From the NCBI GenBank assembly GCA_020002185.1, contig CM034533.1, forward strand, positions 71,883,579 to 71,947,578: DNA of 64,000 nt. The letters run 5' to 3'. The translations under genes and the position numbers were made by a program. Source of the stretch: Paraescarpia echinospica. Lineage: Eukaryota; Annelida; Polychaeta; Sabellida; Siboglinidae. Of the stretch, positions 38,122 through 48,317 are shown piece by piece. The notes beneath the pieces are model-generated. The model was not told the origin of the DNA. It worked only from the letters and a program-made list of their open reading frames with translations, and made no database searches. Within the stretch, counting starts at the first letter, position 1. Each line of letters starts with the position of its first letter.

Positions 38122-39434
38122 TAGAACCGAAATGTGGGCTACTGCACACCGTCATCAGCGTGTTTAACACGGCAACGAGACATGCAGTTGACACATAGGC
38201 ATATGGGTCTCATGTGGATCCCGAGTGTAGAATCCTACAGGCCAGCCCTCATAATATGGGCCCACGTACCATATATGGACTTGCTGCCTGGCAATAAGTG
38301 TTTCGTTTAATTACGTTCGCATGTTACAATGGACGGCATGCGCTGTTTTTGCTATGTCCTCTCCCAGGAACCGTTTCGTTTAATTACGTTCGCGTTTTAC
38401 AATGAACAGCATGCGCAGTTGAACATAACCAAACATGAAAGTCTTCCGGGTGTGTGGTAAAATGTTAATTAGCTTACCAACGTAATCCGAAGTTTCAGTT
38501 AAAGCATTATTAATTGGTAATTTAGGGTTTGTTTAATGTGTGTTACGTATACATAATTGAACACTAATTAATAAAGCAGTTAATCGATAAATATTGATTG
38601 TTTGCTTTTTCCTTATTCATTCAATTTATACTAGGGGTGTCACACTAAAATTAATCAGTAATCAAAGCACAATTTCATTATGTTAAATTGATAAAGCATT
38701 TTGATACGGAAAAATTACACGTACACACACACCATTATATAAATCTTGGATTTCAGAAAGTCTTGAATATTCCATAACTGAGACAACATCAGCGTTTCAT
38801 CAAAATGTCATACTAAAGAATTTAGACAGGTCTCTTCTTGATTAAAAGTCATACAGATTCATCAACTGAATTTTGCTTTACCCAGAATAAATAGGTAAAC
38901 GTGTGTGAGGCTGTGATATAGCTAGCTGCTAGTCTAACATCAGTACACTTCAGTTAATAACAGTTATCAATTTATTGATAAAAAAATTACAAAGAGCGAA
39001 AAATGTACCAGTTCTGGTAGCACAGTATAATGCGTATTTCATGGTATACATCCAAATAGCAAGACCGTTTTGGGACAGCCATTGTACCGTTGACGTTGGG
39101 TGATAATTGTTGGGCCAACGTTGTGTAATCAAAACAATGTTCAAGTCAAACGAGCTTAACGTTCCAACACTAGTCCAACGTTGGTTCAACGACTGACCAA
39201 ATACACGTAATTAGACATTTATATATTCTTGTATAACAACTGGGGCCATCGTTGGGTCAACCACCCGTTGGACCGTCGTGGTGCCAACATTGGGCTAACG
39301 CAAAATTTAACCACATTAGTCCAAAGTCTGTCTGTTACCTGGGCACTGTACTGTGTATGTTGTACAATTCACTCAATACCTCCGGTTTATATCCGAAGTA
39401 ATTCTACATACCGTCATCACCAAAATGTGTAATT
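38122..39434. repeat. Spacer between HECT and integrase genes
   Basis: A copy of the terminal unit (GCTATGTCCTCTCCCAGGAA, 38350-38369) lies between two copies of TTTCGTTTAATTACGTTCGC (about 38306 and 38374). At 39070-39340 many CAACGTTGG-like motifs suggest a small palindromic MITE. No gene. Confidence 0.7.
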
Positions 39435-41151
39435 TTAGGCTAGAGCTACATTCACGATGTCTCTAAGAGTTTTGTACAAATCGATAGCCTCGTGTGGATT
39501 GCTTGGGAAAACAAGTCCATTCTCCTCTATCAAGATACAGCATAGCTCAAACATATCCTCATCGCATGGATAGTCAGATTTAAATCTACAATGCTCCTGG
39601 CAGATCCTGATCTTGGTATGGTCCACTGGACGAAGATAATCGTCAGCTTCAAACAACTCGGGTATGTTGTACATCATAAACGGCCGTCCGTGATTAAGGT
39701 TCATATTGTTGTATTTCCTGATCTTGTGAACGTTCCAAAGATGAGATACTTCACACAATTCATCCTGAAATAGAGACAAGATTATTTGTTTTATGACCCG
39801 ATTAATAGTATAGAAATGTAAATAATTTAAAAAACACAGCCATCATAGTCGGATATGGATTTCTTTGAATATGATCGTGCATTTTGGGACGCAATACTGA
39901 ACAGTTTGTATACTTCCAAAATTACCTTTAGTAATATCCTTGGGGTACTAAGTATGCCCCAAAATTCAACCATTGTTGTTTGCATAAAAATTAGGTATAT
40001 ATACAACTGTATATATATACAGCTGTATATATACCTAATTAAGTATATATACAACTGTATATATATATACAGCTGTATATATACCTAATTTTTATGCAAA
40101 CAACAATGGTTGAATTTTGGGGTATATATATATATACAGTTGTATATATACCTAATTTTTATGCAAACAACAATGGTTGAATTTTGGGGCATACTTGGTA
40201 TCCCAAGGATATTACTAAAGGTAATTTTGGAAGTATACAATATATATATATATACAAACTGTACCATTGGCTGCATGTACATTTGCATCTTCATCATTGA
40301 GGTGAGGGTGATTACGGTGTGACAGAATTACAATATGACAAGAAAGAGTGGCCTATATAGGGGGTCTACATATATAAGAATTGAAACCCATGATTTAAAT
40401 TCACTTACTTGTATCAAATCCTTATGGAATAGTGCCATCCAATACTCGGAATTCTCCTTTCGCAGTATTCCCCACCATGATTCAATTCTTTGGTTGGCAG
40501 TGCTACGACCGTATTGGAAAGATCGCTCCTCATTGCCTTCGTCATTCTCTCTAAGAAATGTTTGTATTTGTTCAACGTGTCCATTTTCCGTACCACGATC
40601 TGCACGTACAATCTTTGGACAACAGCTATAGTTCAGAACAGCTCTGATGTAATATCCGCCAATAACTGCCTTGTTCTGTATGCTTCCAGCCACAAAATGT
40701 ACCTTGAAAAGCCGTCTATGCAACCGTTGATGCAGATTCCAAACGGCTTAAGTTTGTCATATGAATCCATGTGCCACACGTAATTCGGCCCTTTGACACT
40801 GTACCGACGGCGAATTAGCCTCCTCGCTCTTCGTAGTTCCACGCCTTCCGGATCAAGAATACCAAGAAGAATTCTGACCGTCTCTTTACTGACCACAAGT
40901 CCATTGGTAATGCACTTCAAATGCATGAACCTATATCCGTGTAATTGCCCTGAGGTTGCAAGCTGATTCCGGATAAAGTCAACTACTTCGTCAAAATCAG
41001 TAAAATATTTCCGCCTATATAACTGCAACCTGGCGAGGACACGCCTCAACTGTCTTACACTTATACTGCAGCTGAATCTTCTTGATAGAACACACCGTAT
41101 TTCATGCTGACTTAGTCCAAGATCAAAAATACTTTTCACGGTAGCATCCAT
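39435..41151 (-). CDS. IS3EU-like integrase/transposase (one frameshift, at least one intron)
   Basis: Exon 1 is 41151 to 40409 (donor CAA|gtaagt); the next exon is about 39764 to 39435 (acceptor CTATTTCAG). The start MDATVKSIFDLGLSQHEI leads a helix-turn-helix-like region and the QLHGYRFMHLKC block. The DDE core follows: WHMDSYDKLKPFGICINGCI with first Asp codon 40765-40767, KIVRADRGTENGHVEQ with second Asp 40598-40600, and NQRIESWWGILRKE with Glu 40481-40483. A one-base-type frameshift near 40690 separates the first Asp from the rest, so this copy is probably inactive. The exon-2 join is uncertain: the frame before the acceptor (MSLFQ) also resembles the family, so an exon may be missed in 39780-40400. 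Confidence 0.78.
39901..40262. repeat. Foldback element in the integrase intron
   Basis: GTATACTTCCAAAATTACC at 39908 is mirrored at 40220-40238. About 95 bp of arm matches, with TATATATAC expansions and a partly duplicated inner arm (GCCCCAAAATTCAACCATTG and its complement, twice). Confidence 0.9.
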
Positions 41152-41187
41152 GCTGGCTTTCGTCCTTTGATCAGCCTAGCATTTAGA

Positions 41188-41740
41188 ATTCGAGATCTCG
41201 AGATAAAACGTCGAGATCTCGAGATAAACAATATTTTTCGAACAAAAAAATAAAATTTTGCTATATCCTCTCCCCCAAAATTAAATTTTGCTATGTCCTC
41301 TCCCAGGCACCGTAAAAAATATTTTTCAAAGACAAAAAGTAAAATTTTGCTATATCCTCTTCCAAAAAATAAAATTTTGCTATATCCTCTCCCCAAAAAT
41401 AAAATTTTGCTATGTCCTCTCCCAGCCACCGTAGGCTTTCGTCCTTTGATCAGCCTAGCATTTACAATTCGAGATCTCGAGATAAAACGTCGAGATCTCG
41501 ATAAACAATATTTTTCGAACAAAAAAATAAAATGTTGCTATATCCTCTTCCAAAAAATTAACTTTTGCTATATCCTCTCCCCAAAAATAAAATTTTGCTA
41601 TGTCCTCTCCCAGGCACCGTAAAAAATATTTTTCAAAGACAAAAAATAAAATTTTGCTATATTCTCTTCCAAAAAATAAAATTTTGCTATATCCTCTCCC
41701 CAAAAATAAAATTTTGCTATGTCCTCTCCTAGCCACCGTA
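41188..41740. repeat. Right subterminal array of the IS3EU-like element
   Basis: Mirror of the left array but longer: two blocks (41224-41435 and 41512-41740), each with end-like TACGGTG motifs and TTTTGCTATATCCTC sub-repeats. Each block is preceded by paired CGAGATCTCGA palindromes (41188-41225 and 41468-41505). Confidence 0.93.
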
Positions 41741-42252
41741 GGATACAATATATGTTTGCTATGTATGTTTATTGATGTAGATTATCTCCCGTTGGTTGCA
41801 TTCGATATAATTATTCGGAAAACGAGCCCAAGCCCGGCGAAACCTAGTCGACTTGTAGGCCCATTTGCATACGTTGTTTTGACTAAAATTGGATTCATGT
41901 GGAACCGTAAGATAACTGCTTGTTCCTCTATGATGACTAGTGTTTGTATTATGTCGGAAAATTACACAATAACTCGTTCTGACGCTCGTTTCAACCCAAA
42001 AACTATACTTGTAAACATGCTCTGAATGCATGGAAAGGGTCGGCCTGATGCGAGTTTGAGTCATAAGTGACGTCACATCTCGGCATCCCGAAAAGCGCGC
42101 CAAAAATATGCATATTCGAAAATGTCCGGATGTACAGCATAAAATGTGGAATTTCTAATTCATTGAATTGTTTTTGCTTGGTGGACGTGGAAACAGATAG
42201 CAGGATGCAGTATAACATGAATTCAAGCAATATATGTTTTTATTCCCTTTAA

Positions 42253-42480
42253 GCTTTCATCAAATAAAACTTGTATTTTACTACTGTGACACCAGTAGAC
42301 ATTTATCCTGGTCATTTGGGACATTTATTTCTATGTGCTTGTATTGATTACGCGTCCTACAATCCAACTGTTCCGGGCGACCAAGTGGAAACAGCGAGAC
42401 GACTCACATACTGCTTTGAGGAAGTCAGACGGTGGATGGCGCTGCGCAGTCTGTTCAAAGCTGAATGATGAAAAAACTGA
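42253..42480 (+). mobile_element. L2/CR1-like RT fragment
   Basis: Encodes VETARRLTYCFEEVRRWMAL and, after a stop and indel, DEKTEMIIL. This is the segment of L2-type RT after the YADD motif (EIRxWM ... KLNxDKTE). Highly truncated. Confidence 0.55.
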
Positions 42481-42797
42481 GATGATCATATTAATAATAA
42501 TAATATTTTATGTTGTTAAGCGCCACATCCAATATTGTTCACAGCGCTTTACAACAATATACAAATGTATATTAAAAATAATGCATTTGAATAAAAAACA
42601 ATAGTTGTTATATCATAGATAAAATATTAACATCGAAACATCACCTCAAGCTGCACGGACTTTGAACATTGGAGACAACACAAGCTGCGAAAAGTGCTAT
42701 AACTCACTCTTCTTCAATCTACCGTCATCATAGACAGCGGGTTTACTGAACAATGCCGCCAGACTAGCGACACTCAGCAGTAGACGGCAGCACACTG
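42481..42797. other. Spacer with a SINE-like 3' piece
   Basis: ATAATAATAATATT followed by TTAAGCGCCACATCC and CAGCGCTTTACAACAA resembles interspersed repeats of marine invertebrates. Otherwise nothing. Confidence 0.4.
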
Positions 42798-43008
42798 CGC
42801 CAATGGCTATTAGTTACTATTCCATGATTGTTGTTCAATGGTAATATTGTCGTGACCCCTAGTTTCCGGGTCACGGCCTCGCATGTTTGGATACTTCCTG
42901 TTGTGAGTTGCAGTTTTGTGTTCTCTTATTAAAACACTGTTCTAGTTACGCATACGTACTAGTGTTTGTTTGTGTGACTCGAAGTGTGCATTTGATCACC
43001 TAATGGCG
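42798..43008 (+). repeat. 5' LTR of Gypsy element
   Basis: 211 bp, starting CGCCAATGG and ending TAATGGCG, matching 48107-48317 except for one base seen by eye (GTACTAG here, CTACTAG there). The ends form a CGCCA/TGGCG inverted pair rather than TG/CA. Confidence 0.9.
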
Positions 43009-43144
43009 TGGTGGCAGCGCTCACAACGAACCCGCTCACCAAAACGGGCGCAATAAAAGCAGATACACATTGACAGTCCGCCGACCTCACGGCGCAAACA
43101 GCTAGCCGAAACGGCTCTGTATCACTAGCAGGTGTGGTAACAAC

Positions 43145-46100
43145 ATGGCTAACAACATGCAACGCGCACCGAGACAGTGGTGCCTCACAAAAACGGAAAC
43201 GGTCAACACATTTGAGAACTGGCGCCAGAACCTCGTCTACACCCTCTCACTCGACCCAAACTTCGCCCAGTTTATCGCCACTGACGCTAAATGGGAGAAG
43301 CGATGTGCAGCACATCCAAACCGCGGCTTCACCGACGAGAATGATCATACAGCCATTCAGCAAGCCTACATGCTCGATCTAATGTTAGGCCAAATAGCGA
43401 ACTATTGCCCAGTCATATCGCGCAACACGATCGCCAAAAACTCAACCAGTTTATCCGGTATCTGGCAAACTATCCGACTGCACTATGGGTTCCAGTCTAC
43501 AGGGGCCCATTTCCTGGACTTTGCTGATATCCACCTACAAGCTGACGAACGCCCCGAAGACTTGTATCAGCGCCTAGTGGCCTTCGTTGAAGACAACATG
43601 CTACAAGAGGGAAGTGTCATTCTGCACCACGGTGACGTCATACACGTTGACGAAGAAATGTCTCCTTCCCTAGAGAACATGGTAGTACTGACCTGGTTAC
43701 GACTTATCAACCCCGCACTGCCTAAGCTCATAAAGCAACGATATGGCACAGAGCTGAGGTCAAGAACACTAGCATCGATCAAGCCAGAAATATCACAGGC
43801 ACTCGAATCACTACTAGACGAGATTGCGTCTGCTGACACCGCAAAGGTTATGCGCACCGAGACTAGGCCTAACCTACGCGGACAAAGACCAGCGTTCTCA
43901 AGACGACAACCGGCACCATCTAACAACCCTAGGCGTCCCACGAGCGTGAAGACTTGCCCTCTTTGCAAACAAGTAGGCCGCAGTGATGTACACCACTTCC
44001 TCAGCGAGTGCTCGTACCTTCCGGAACAAGATCGCCGCTACATGGCTAAGGTACGACAAGTCAGTGATATCATCGACGGAGTCGATGAAGGCGACGACGA
44101 TACCTACGAAGTTTATGACGAACGCCCCGTAAACACCACTACCGTGCAACGTATCGATGTACGACAATCGCCTTACCTCGACGCGTTCCACGACCATCAC
44201 GCCGTTCGAGTGACGATCGATAGCGGTGCAACGGGCAATATGATCCGTCATGACACGGCAGTGAGATTGGGGTGTACTATCAAGAACTCTTCCCAATCGG
44301 CTCACCAAGCTGACGGATCATCGCCTCTAACCATAGTTGGCGAAATTACCATATCACTCGCCCGCAAAAATAAATCATTCCAGTTCTGTGGACTAGTGGT
44401 ACAGAATCTGGATGTCGAGATGCTGGCCGGGACACCATTTATGGAAGTCAACGACATTACCATCCGTCCCGCCAAACGAACCATCACCCTCGCAGATGGC
44501 ACCACGTACACATATGGTACAACACAGAGGGCCCTCAACAGGCATGCAGTCCGCCGTGCCCACATACTGCGAGCACCACCAACCAACATCACTGTGTGGC
44601 CAGGCGACTTCGTGGAAGTCGACCTGCCTTCAGACGCGTATATCGCAGACGCCACATTCGCTCTGGAACCACGTCACGATACCACCGGCAACAAAGGAGT
44701 ACACGAGAACGATGTGTGGCCACAACCTTCACTAATCACCAGCGTAGAAGGTGTATTGCGCATACCAAATCTCACGAACTCCACTCGCACACTGAAAAGA
44801 AACGAACACTTTTGCCAAATCAGAGAAGTGTTCGTACCCGACAAGGCAACATCCATACCAGACAGTCAATGCACCAGCGTAGCCGTAAGCATACGCACAC
44901 GCAGCTCGAATGCTACTGCCATCAAACACTCAACAGCGGTCACCATCGATCCTGATCACGCGCTCTCCCCCGACGAACGAGCGGCATTCCGATCGATCGT
45001 GGAAGAGTATGACGACGTATTCGACCCAAGCTACAGTGGATACAATGGTCACGTGGGACCATTCAAAGCTGTTGTCAACATGGGCCCAGTACAACCGCCC
45101 CAACGTAAAGGACGCCTACCCCAATACGCACGAAACCAGCTCGTAGAACTCCAAAACAAGTTCGATGAACTCGAGATGATGGGCGTGTTCGTCCGGCCTG
45201 AGGATGTACCGGTCAACGTCGAGTACCTCAACCCGTCATTCCTGATAAAGAAGCAAAGCGGAGGACACCGACTCGTCACTGCCTTCACTGACGTAGGCCG
45301 CTATAGCAAGCCGCAGCCTTCATTGATGCCTGATGTCGACAACACCCTACCAAAAATCGCACAATGGAGGTACATAGCGACTACCGATATGTCCAATGCG
45401 TTCTACCAAATCCCTCTATCGCGTGAATCAATGAAGTACTGCGGAGTAGTCACTCCGTTCCGCGGTGTACGCGTATACGCTTGCTCAGCGATGGGCATGC
45501 CCGGGTCCGAAACCGCACTCGAAGAGCTGTTGTGCCGCGTACTGGGAGATCTACTCGAAGAAGGTGTCGTCGCCAAACTGGCAGACGATATATATTGTGG
45601 AGGAAACACCATCGCCGAACTCCAACAGAACGTAAGACGATTGCTCCAAAGCTTCGCCAACAGCGGGTTGCGCCTGTCCGCTGCCAAAACAACGATGTGC
45701 CCTACTACGACCACGATACTTGGCTGGGTGTGGAACCTCGGCTCCATCCATGCAAGCCAACATCGCATCGCCACCCTAGCCAGCTGCGACGCTCCACTCA
45801 CAGTCAAAGCGATGCGAGCATTCGTCGGAGCCTACAAAATGCTAGCACGCGTCATACCAGGATGCTCCGCCTTGCTTGCCCCGTTCGACGAAGTAACGGG
45901 TGGCAAACAGTCAAGTGATCGCGTCACATGGACCGATGCATTAAGAGAAGCCTTCAAACACGCACAAACCAGTCTTCAGACTAACAAGGCTATCACATTA
46001 CCTCGGCCAAGTGACGAACTATGGCTAGTGACGGACGGCGCTGTCAAACAGTGCGGTCTAGGAGCCACCTTGTACGTGATGCGCAATGGCAAATTGATGC

Positions 46101-48022
46101 TGGCCGGATTCTTCAGCGCAAAACTCCGCGGACGACAGATCTCCTGGTTGCCATGCGAAGTAGAAGCACTATCCATCGCAGCCGCTATCAGACATTTCAG
46201 CCCGTATATCGTACAGTCAGCGCACAACACAGCGATACTCACAGACAGCAAGCCTTGCGTACAAGCCCACGAGAAGCTTTGTCGCGGTGAATTCTCCGTC
46301 AGCCCGCGCGTATCGACATTCCTATCAGTCGTCAGTCGGTACCAGGCAACTACTCGCCATCTCGCCGGTTCAGCTAATGTTCCATCAGACTTCGCGAGTC
46401 GCAACGCACCCACATGCCGGGAACAACAGTGCCAAGTGTGCTCCTATATACGACAGACTGAAGAGTCAGTCGTGATGCAACGCGTTACAACAGACGACAT
46501 AACATCTGGGAAAGCTCGACTTCCGTTCACCAATCGTTCAGCGTGGCTCGGCATTCAAGCAGACTGCCAAGACTTGCGAAGGACTCATTCACACCTTACA
46601 CAAGGAACACAACCATCCAAAAAGGTGACAAACGCGAAAGACGTCAAAAGATACCTTAACGTCGCATCAATCGCTCGTGACGGTCTACTGGTCGTACAAC
46701 GTAACGACCCACTGAGTCCTACACGAGAGTGCATCATCGTACCGCGAAAAGTCCTAGACGGACTAGTAACGGCCCTGCACATCCAACTGGATCACCCGTC
46801 TTCGTACCAGCTAAAGCAAGTCATGCATCGCTATGTATTCGCTCTCGACCTCGACAAGTCTGTCGAGTCCACCTCGCGCAGCTGTCATCACTGTACGTCG
46901 TTACGGAACACCCCAAACCTAACTATCGCGCAATCTACCAACGATCCCCCAGAAGTAGTGGGTATCTCATATGCAGCCGACATCATCAAACGAGAAAGAC
47001 AACTGATATTGGTGCTACGCGAGTGTGTAACATCATACACGGTAACATGCTTCGTCAACGACGAACGACGCGACACGTTACGGGACTCCATCATTCAACT
47101 CTGCATCGGCCTCCGACCGCTTGATGGACCTCCTGCCGTAATACGCACAGACCCAGCTCCTGGATTCGCAGCTCTCGTCAACGACGCACTGTTGAACAAG
47201 TATCGACTCACCATCGAACTAGGACGGGTCAAAAACATCAACAAAAACCCTGTGGCCGAAAAAGCCATTCGGGAACTCGAGGGTGAAATTTTACACCAAC
47301 AACCAACAGGCGGCGCCATCACGCAGGTGCTACTGTCTGTCGCTATTGCCAACCTCAACGCCCGAGTACGAAACAGAGGAATGTCAGCTCGTGAGCTGTG
47401 GACCCAGCGTGACCAATTCACCAACGAACAATTACCACTGAACGACTATAGCATCATTCAACAACAGCATGCCTCGCGCAACGCTAACCACGAACACAGT
47501 CAAATATCGAAGTCTCCTCGCGGTTCAGTACCCAGACCCCAACATATCGACATTGGCGACATCGTGTACTTGTACTCAGACAAGAGTAAACTACGCTCCA
47601 GGTGTCGGTATCTCGTAGTGAGCACAGAAGGAGAATGGATCAACATCAGCAAGTTCGCCGGTAACCAGTTGCGTGCCACGTCATACAGAGTGAAGCGAAC
47701 AGAGTGCTACAAGGTGGCAGCTGAAGCTACCCACGATCTTCCAGTGTCGTACCAGTATGACGAACTAACACCCGCAGATGACCCAGCTCCTCCAGAGAAA
47801 CCTCCAGACGTACCAGTTCAACTCTCGTACCCTCCAGTCACAGCAGCTCAGCCCGTAGAACCATCAACAGCCGAGTCTCATCGACAAGAAACGGCGACAG
47901 TCAACAACGAATCGACAATGTCATACGAGCCAGATCAACATAGCTGTCCGCCCGAGGAACCTCCGAGACGCTCTACAAGAACTCGGAAGCCTCCTGAGTA
48001 TCTGAAAGACTTCATCTCATGA
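43145..48022 (+). CDS. Gag-Pol polyprotein of Ty3/Gypsy retrotransposon
   Basis: 1625 codons without a stop or frameshift. Gag occupies about 1-340, with a zinc-knuckle-like CPLCKQ...HHFLSEC near 270. The aspartic protease motif TIDSGATGNMI is near 358. The RT spans about 690-900, with the catalytic motif L-A-D-D (about 812-815) in place of the usual Y-x-D-D and a preserved TDMSNAFYQIPL block. RNase H begins LVTDGAVKQ near 964. The integrase zinc finger has H...H near 1211 and CHHC near 1246; its catalytic Asp, Asp and Glu are near 1279, 1335 and 1372. A Pro-rich C-terminal tail follows. Gag and Pol are one fused frame. It should copy and integrate the element's cDNA; activity is inferred from intactness. 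Confidence 0.93.
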   Translation: MANNMQRAPRQWCLTKTETVNTFENWRQNLVYTLSLDPNFAQFIATDAKWEKRCAAHPNRGFTDENDHTAIQQAYMLDLMLGQIANYCPVISRNTIAKNSTSLSGIWQTIRLHYGFQSTGAHFLDFADIHLQADERPEDLYQRLVAFVEDNMLQEGSVILHHGDVIHVDEEMSPSLENMVVLTWLRLINPALPKLIKQRYGTELRSRTLASIKPEISQALESLLDEIASADTAKVMRTETRPNLRGQRPAFSRRQPAPSNNPRRPTSVKTCPLCKQVGRSDVHHFLSECSYLPEQDRRYMAKVRQVSDIIDGVDEGDDDTYEVYDERPVNTTTVQRIDVRQSPYLDAFHDHHAVRVTIDSGATGNMIRHDTAVRLGCTIKNSSQSAHQADGSSPLTIVGEITISLARKNKSFQFCGLVVQNLDVEMLAGTPFMEVNDITIRPAKRTITLADGTTYTYGTTQRALNRHAVRRAHILRAPPTNITVWPGDFVEVDLPSDAYIADATFALEPRHDTTGNKGVHENDVWPQPSLITSVEGVLRIPNLTNSTRTLKRNEHFCQIREVFVPDKATSIPDSQCTSVAVSIRTRSSNATAIKHSTAVTIDPDHALSPDERAAFRSIVEEYDDVFDPSYSGYNGHVGPFKAVVNMGPVQPPQRKGRLPQYARNQLVELQNKFDELEMMGVFVRPEDVPVNVEYLNPSFLIKKQSGGHRLVTAFTDVGRYSKPQPSLMPDVDNTLPKIAQWRYIATTDMSNAFYQIPLSRESMKYCGVVTPFRGVRVYACSAMGMPGSETALEELLCRVLGDLLEEGVVAKLADDIYCGGNTIAELQQNVRRLLQSFANSGLRLSAAKTTMCPTTTTILGWVWNLGSIHASQHRIATLASCDAPLTVKAMRAFVGAYKMLARVIPGCSALLAPFDEVTGGKQSSDRVTWTDALREAFKHAQTSLQTNKAITLPRPSDELWLVTDGAVKQCGLGATLYVMRNGKLMLAGFFSAKLRGRQISWLPCEVEALSIAAAIRHFSPYIVQSAHNTAILTDSKPCVQAHEKLCRGEFSVSPRVSTFLSVVSRYQATTRHLAGSANVPSDFASRNAPTCREQQCQVCSYIRQTEESVVMQRVTTDDITSGKARLPFTNRSAWLGIQADCQDLRRTHSHLTQGTQPSKKVTNAKDVKRYLNVASIARDGLLVVQRNDPLSPTRECIIVPRKVLDGLVTALHIQLDHPSSYQLKQVMHRYVFALDLDKSVESTSRSCHHCTSLRNTPNLTIAQSTNDPPEVVGISYAADIIKRERQLILVLRECVTSYTVTCFVNDERRDTLRDSIIQLCIGLRPLDGPPAVIRTDPAPGFAALVNDALLNKYRLTIELGRVKNINKNPVAEKAIRELEGEILHQQPTGGAITQVLLSVAIANLNARVRNRGMSARELWTQRDQFTNEQLPLNDYSIIQQQHASRNANHEHSQISKSPRGSVPRPQHIDIGDIVYLYSDKSKLRSRCRYLVVSTEGEWINISKFAGNQLRATSYRVKRTECYKVAAEATHDLPVSYQYDELTPADDPAPPEKPPDVPVQLSYPPVTAAQPVEPSTAESHRQETATVNNESTMSYEPDQHSCPPEEPPRRSTRTRKPPEYLKDFIS

Positions 48023-48106
48023 ACCTTTATCTCTATAATCATTATTGTATGTCTATATGATAGCTATCTCATAGTAGCATACATAATTATGAGAAGAAAG
48101 AAGTCA

Positions 48107-48317
48107 CGCCAATGGCTATTAGTTACTATTCCATGATTGTTGTTCAATGGTAATATTGTCGTGACCCCTAGTTTCCGGGTCACGGCCTCGCATGTTTGGA
48201 TACTTCCTGTTGTGAGTTGCAGTTTTGTGTTCTCTTATTAAAACACTGTTCTAGTTACGCATACCTACTAGTGTTTGTTTGTGTGACTCGAAGTGTGCAT
48301 TTGATCACCTAATGGCG
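48107..48317 (+). repeat. 3' LTR of Gypsy element
   Basis: 211 bp, practically identical to 42798-43008. Confidence 0.9.

Larger units (their letters stand above)
32130..41740. mobile_element. 9.6-kb IS3EU-like DNA transposon with HECT E3 ligase cargo
   Basis: Perfect terminal inverted repeat TACGGTGGCT, extending with few changes through AGAGGACATAGC into a T-rich array. A 6-bp target duplication GGATAC (32124-32129 and 41741-41746) lies inside element B, and removing it restores the palindrome's sequence. The minus-strand integrase/transposase (39435-41151) resembles the eukaryotic IS3-like (IS3EU) group, for which 6-bp duplications are known to me. The plus-strand HECT ligase gene is at 33816-38121. 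A different 6-bp-duplicating group, Polinton/Maverick, is excluded because no polymerase, ATPase or capsid gene is present. Confidence 0.8.
30722..42252. mobile_element. TTAA-family element B, copy 2: near-palindrome split by a 9.6-kb transposon
   Basis: TTAA at 30722-30725 and 42249-42252. The termini share AGG(A/G)AATAAAAACA. The left arm (30726 to about 31694) is mirrored by 31695-32129, and then, after the inserted element, by 41747-42248. Without the insert it would be about 1.9 kb and nearly palindromic, though the outer 190 bp of the two arms differ. Each arm has a tRNA-like segment and a short frame beginning like MSCYAIIRCNTNTSHH, which might be a degraded THAP-type zinc finger (weak inference). 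Confidence 0.72.
42798..48317 (+). mobile_element. Ty3/Gypsy LTR retrotransposon, apparently intact
   Basis: Two 211-bp LTRs bracket a primer-binding-site-like TGGTGGCAGCGC (43009-43020), one long gag-pol frame and a purine-rich tract GAGAAGAAAGAAG (48091-48103) before the 3' LTR. The domain order PR-RT-RNase H-IN places it in Ty3/Gypsy. No convincing target duplication: flanks share only CTG. Confidence 0.92.

Noticed and set aside
32130..41740. Polinton/Maverick or virus-like element (6-bp duplication and integrase)
   Set aside because: No family-B polymerase, ATPase, protease or capsid genes; the integrase and TACGG ends fit the IS3EU-type group better.
43567..47424. Minus-strand and alternative-frame ORFs within the Gypsy element
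   Set aside because: They overlap the 1625-codon gag-pol frame, which explains the sequence fully.
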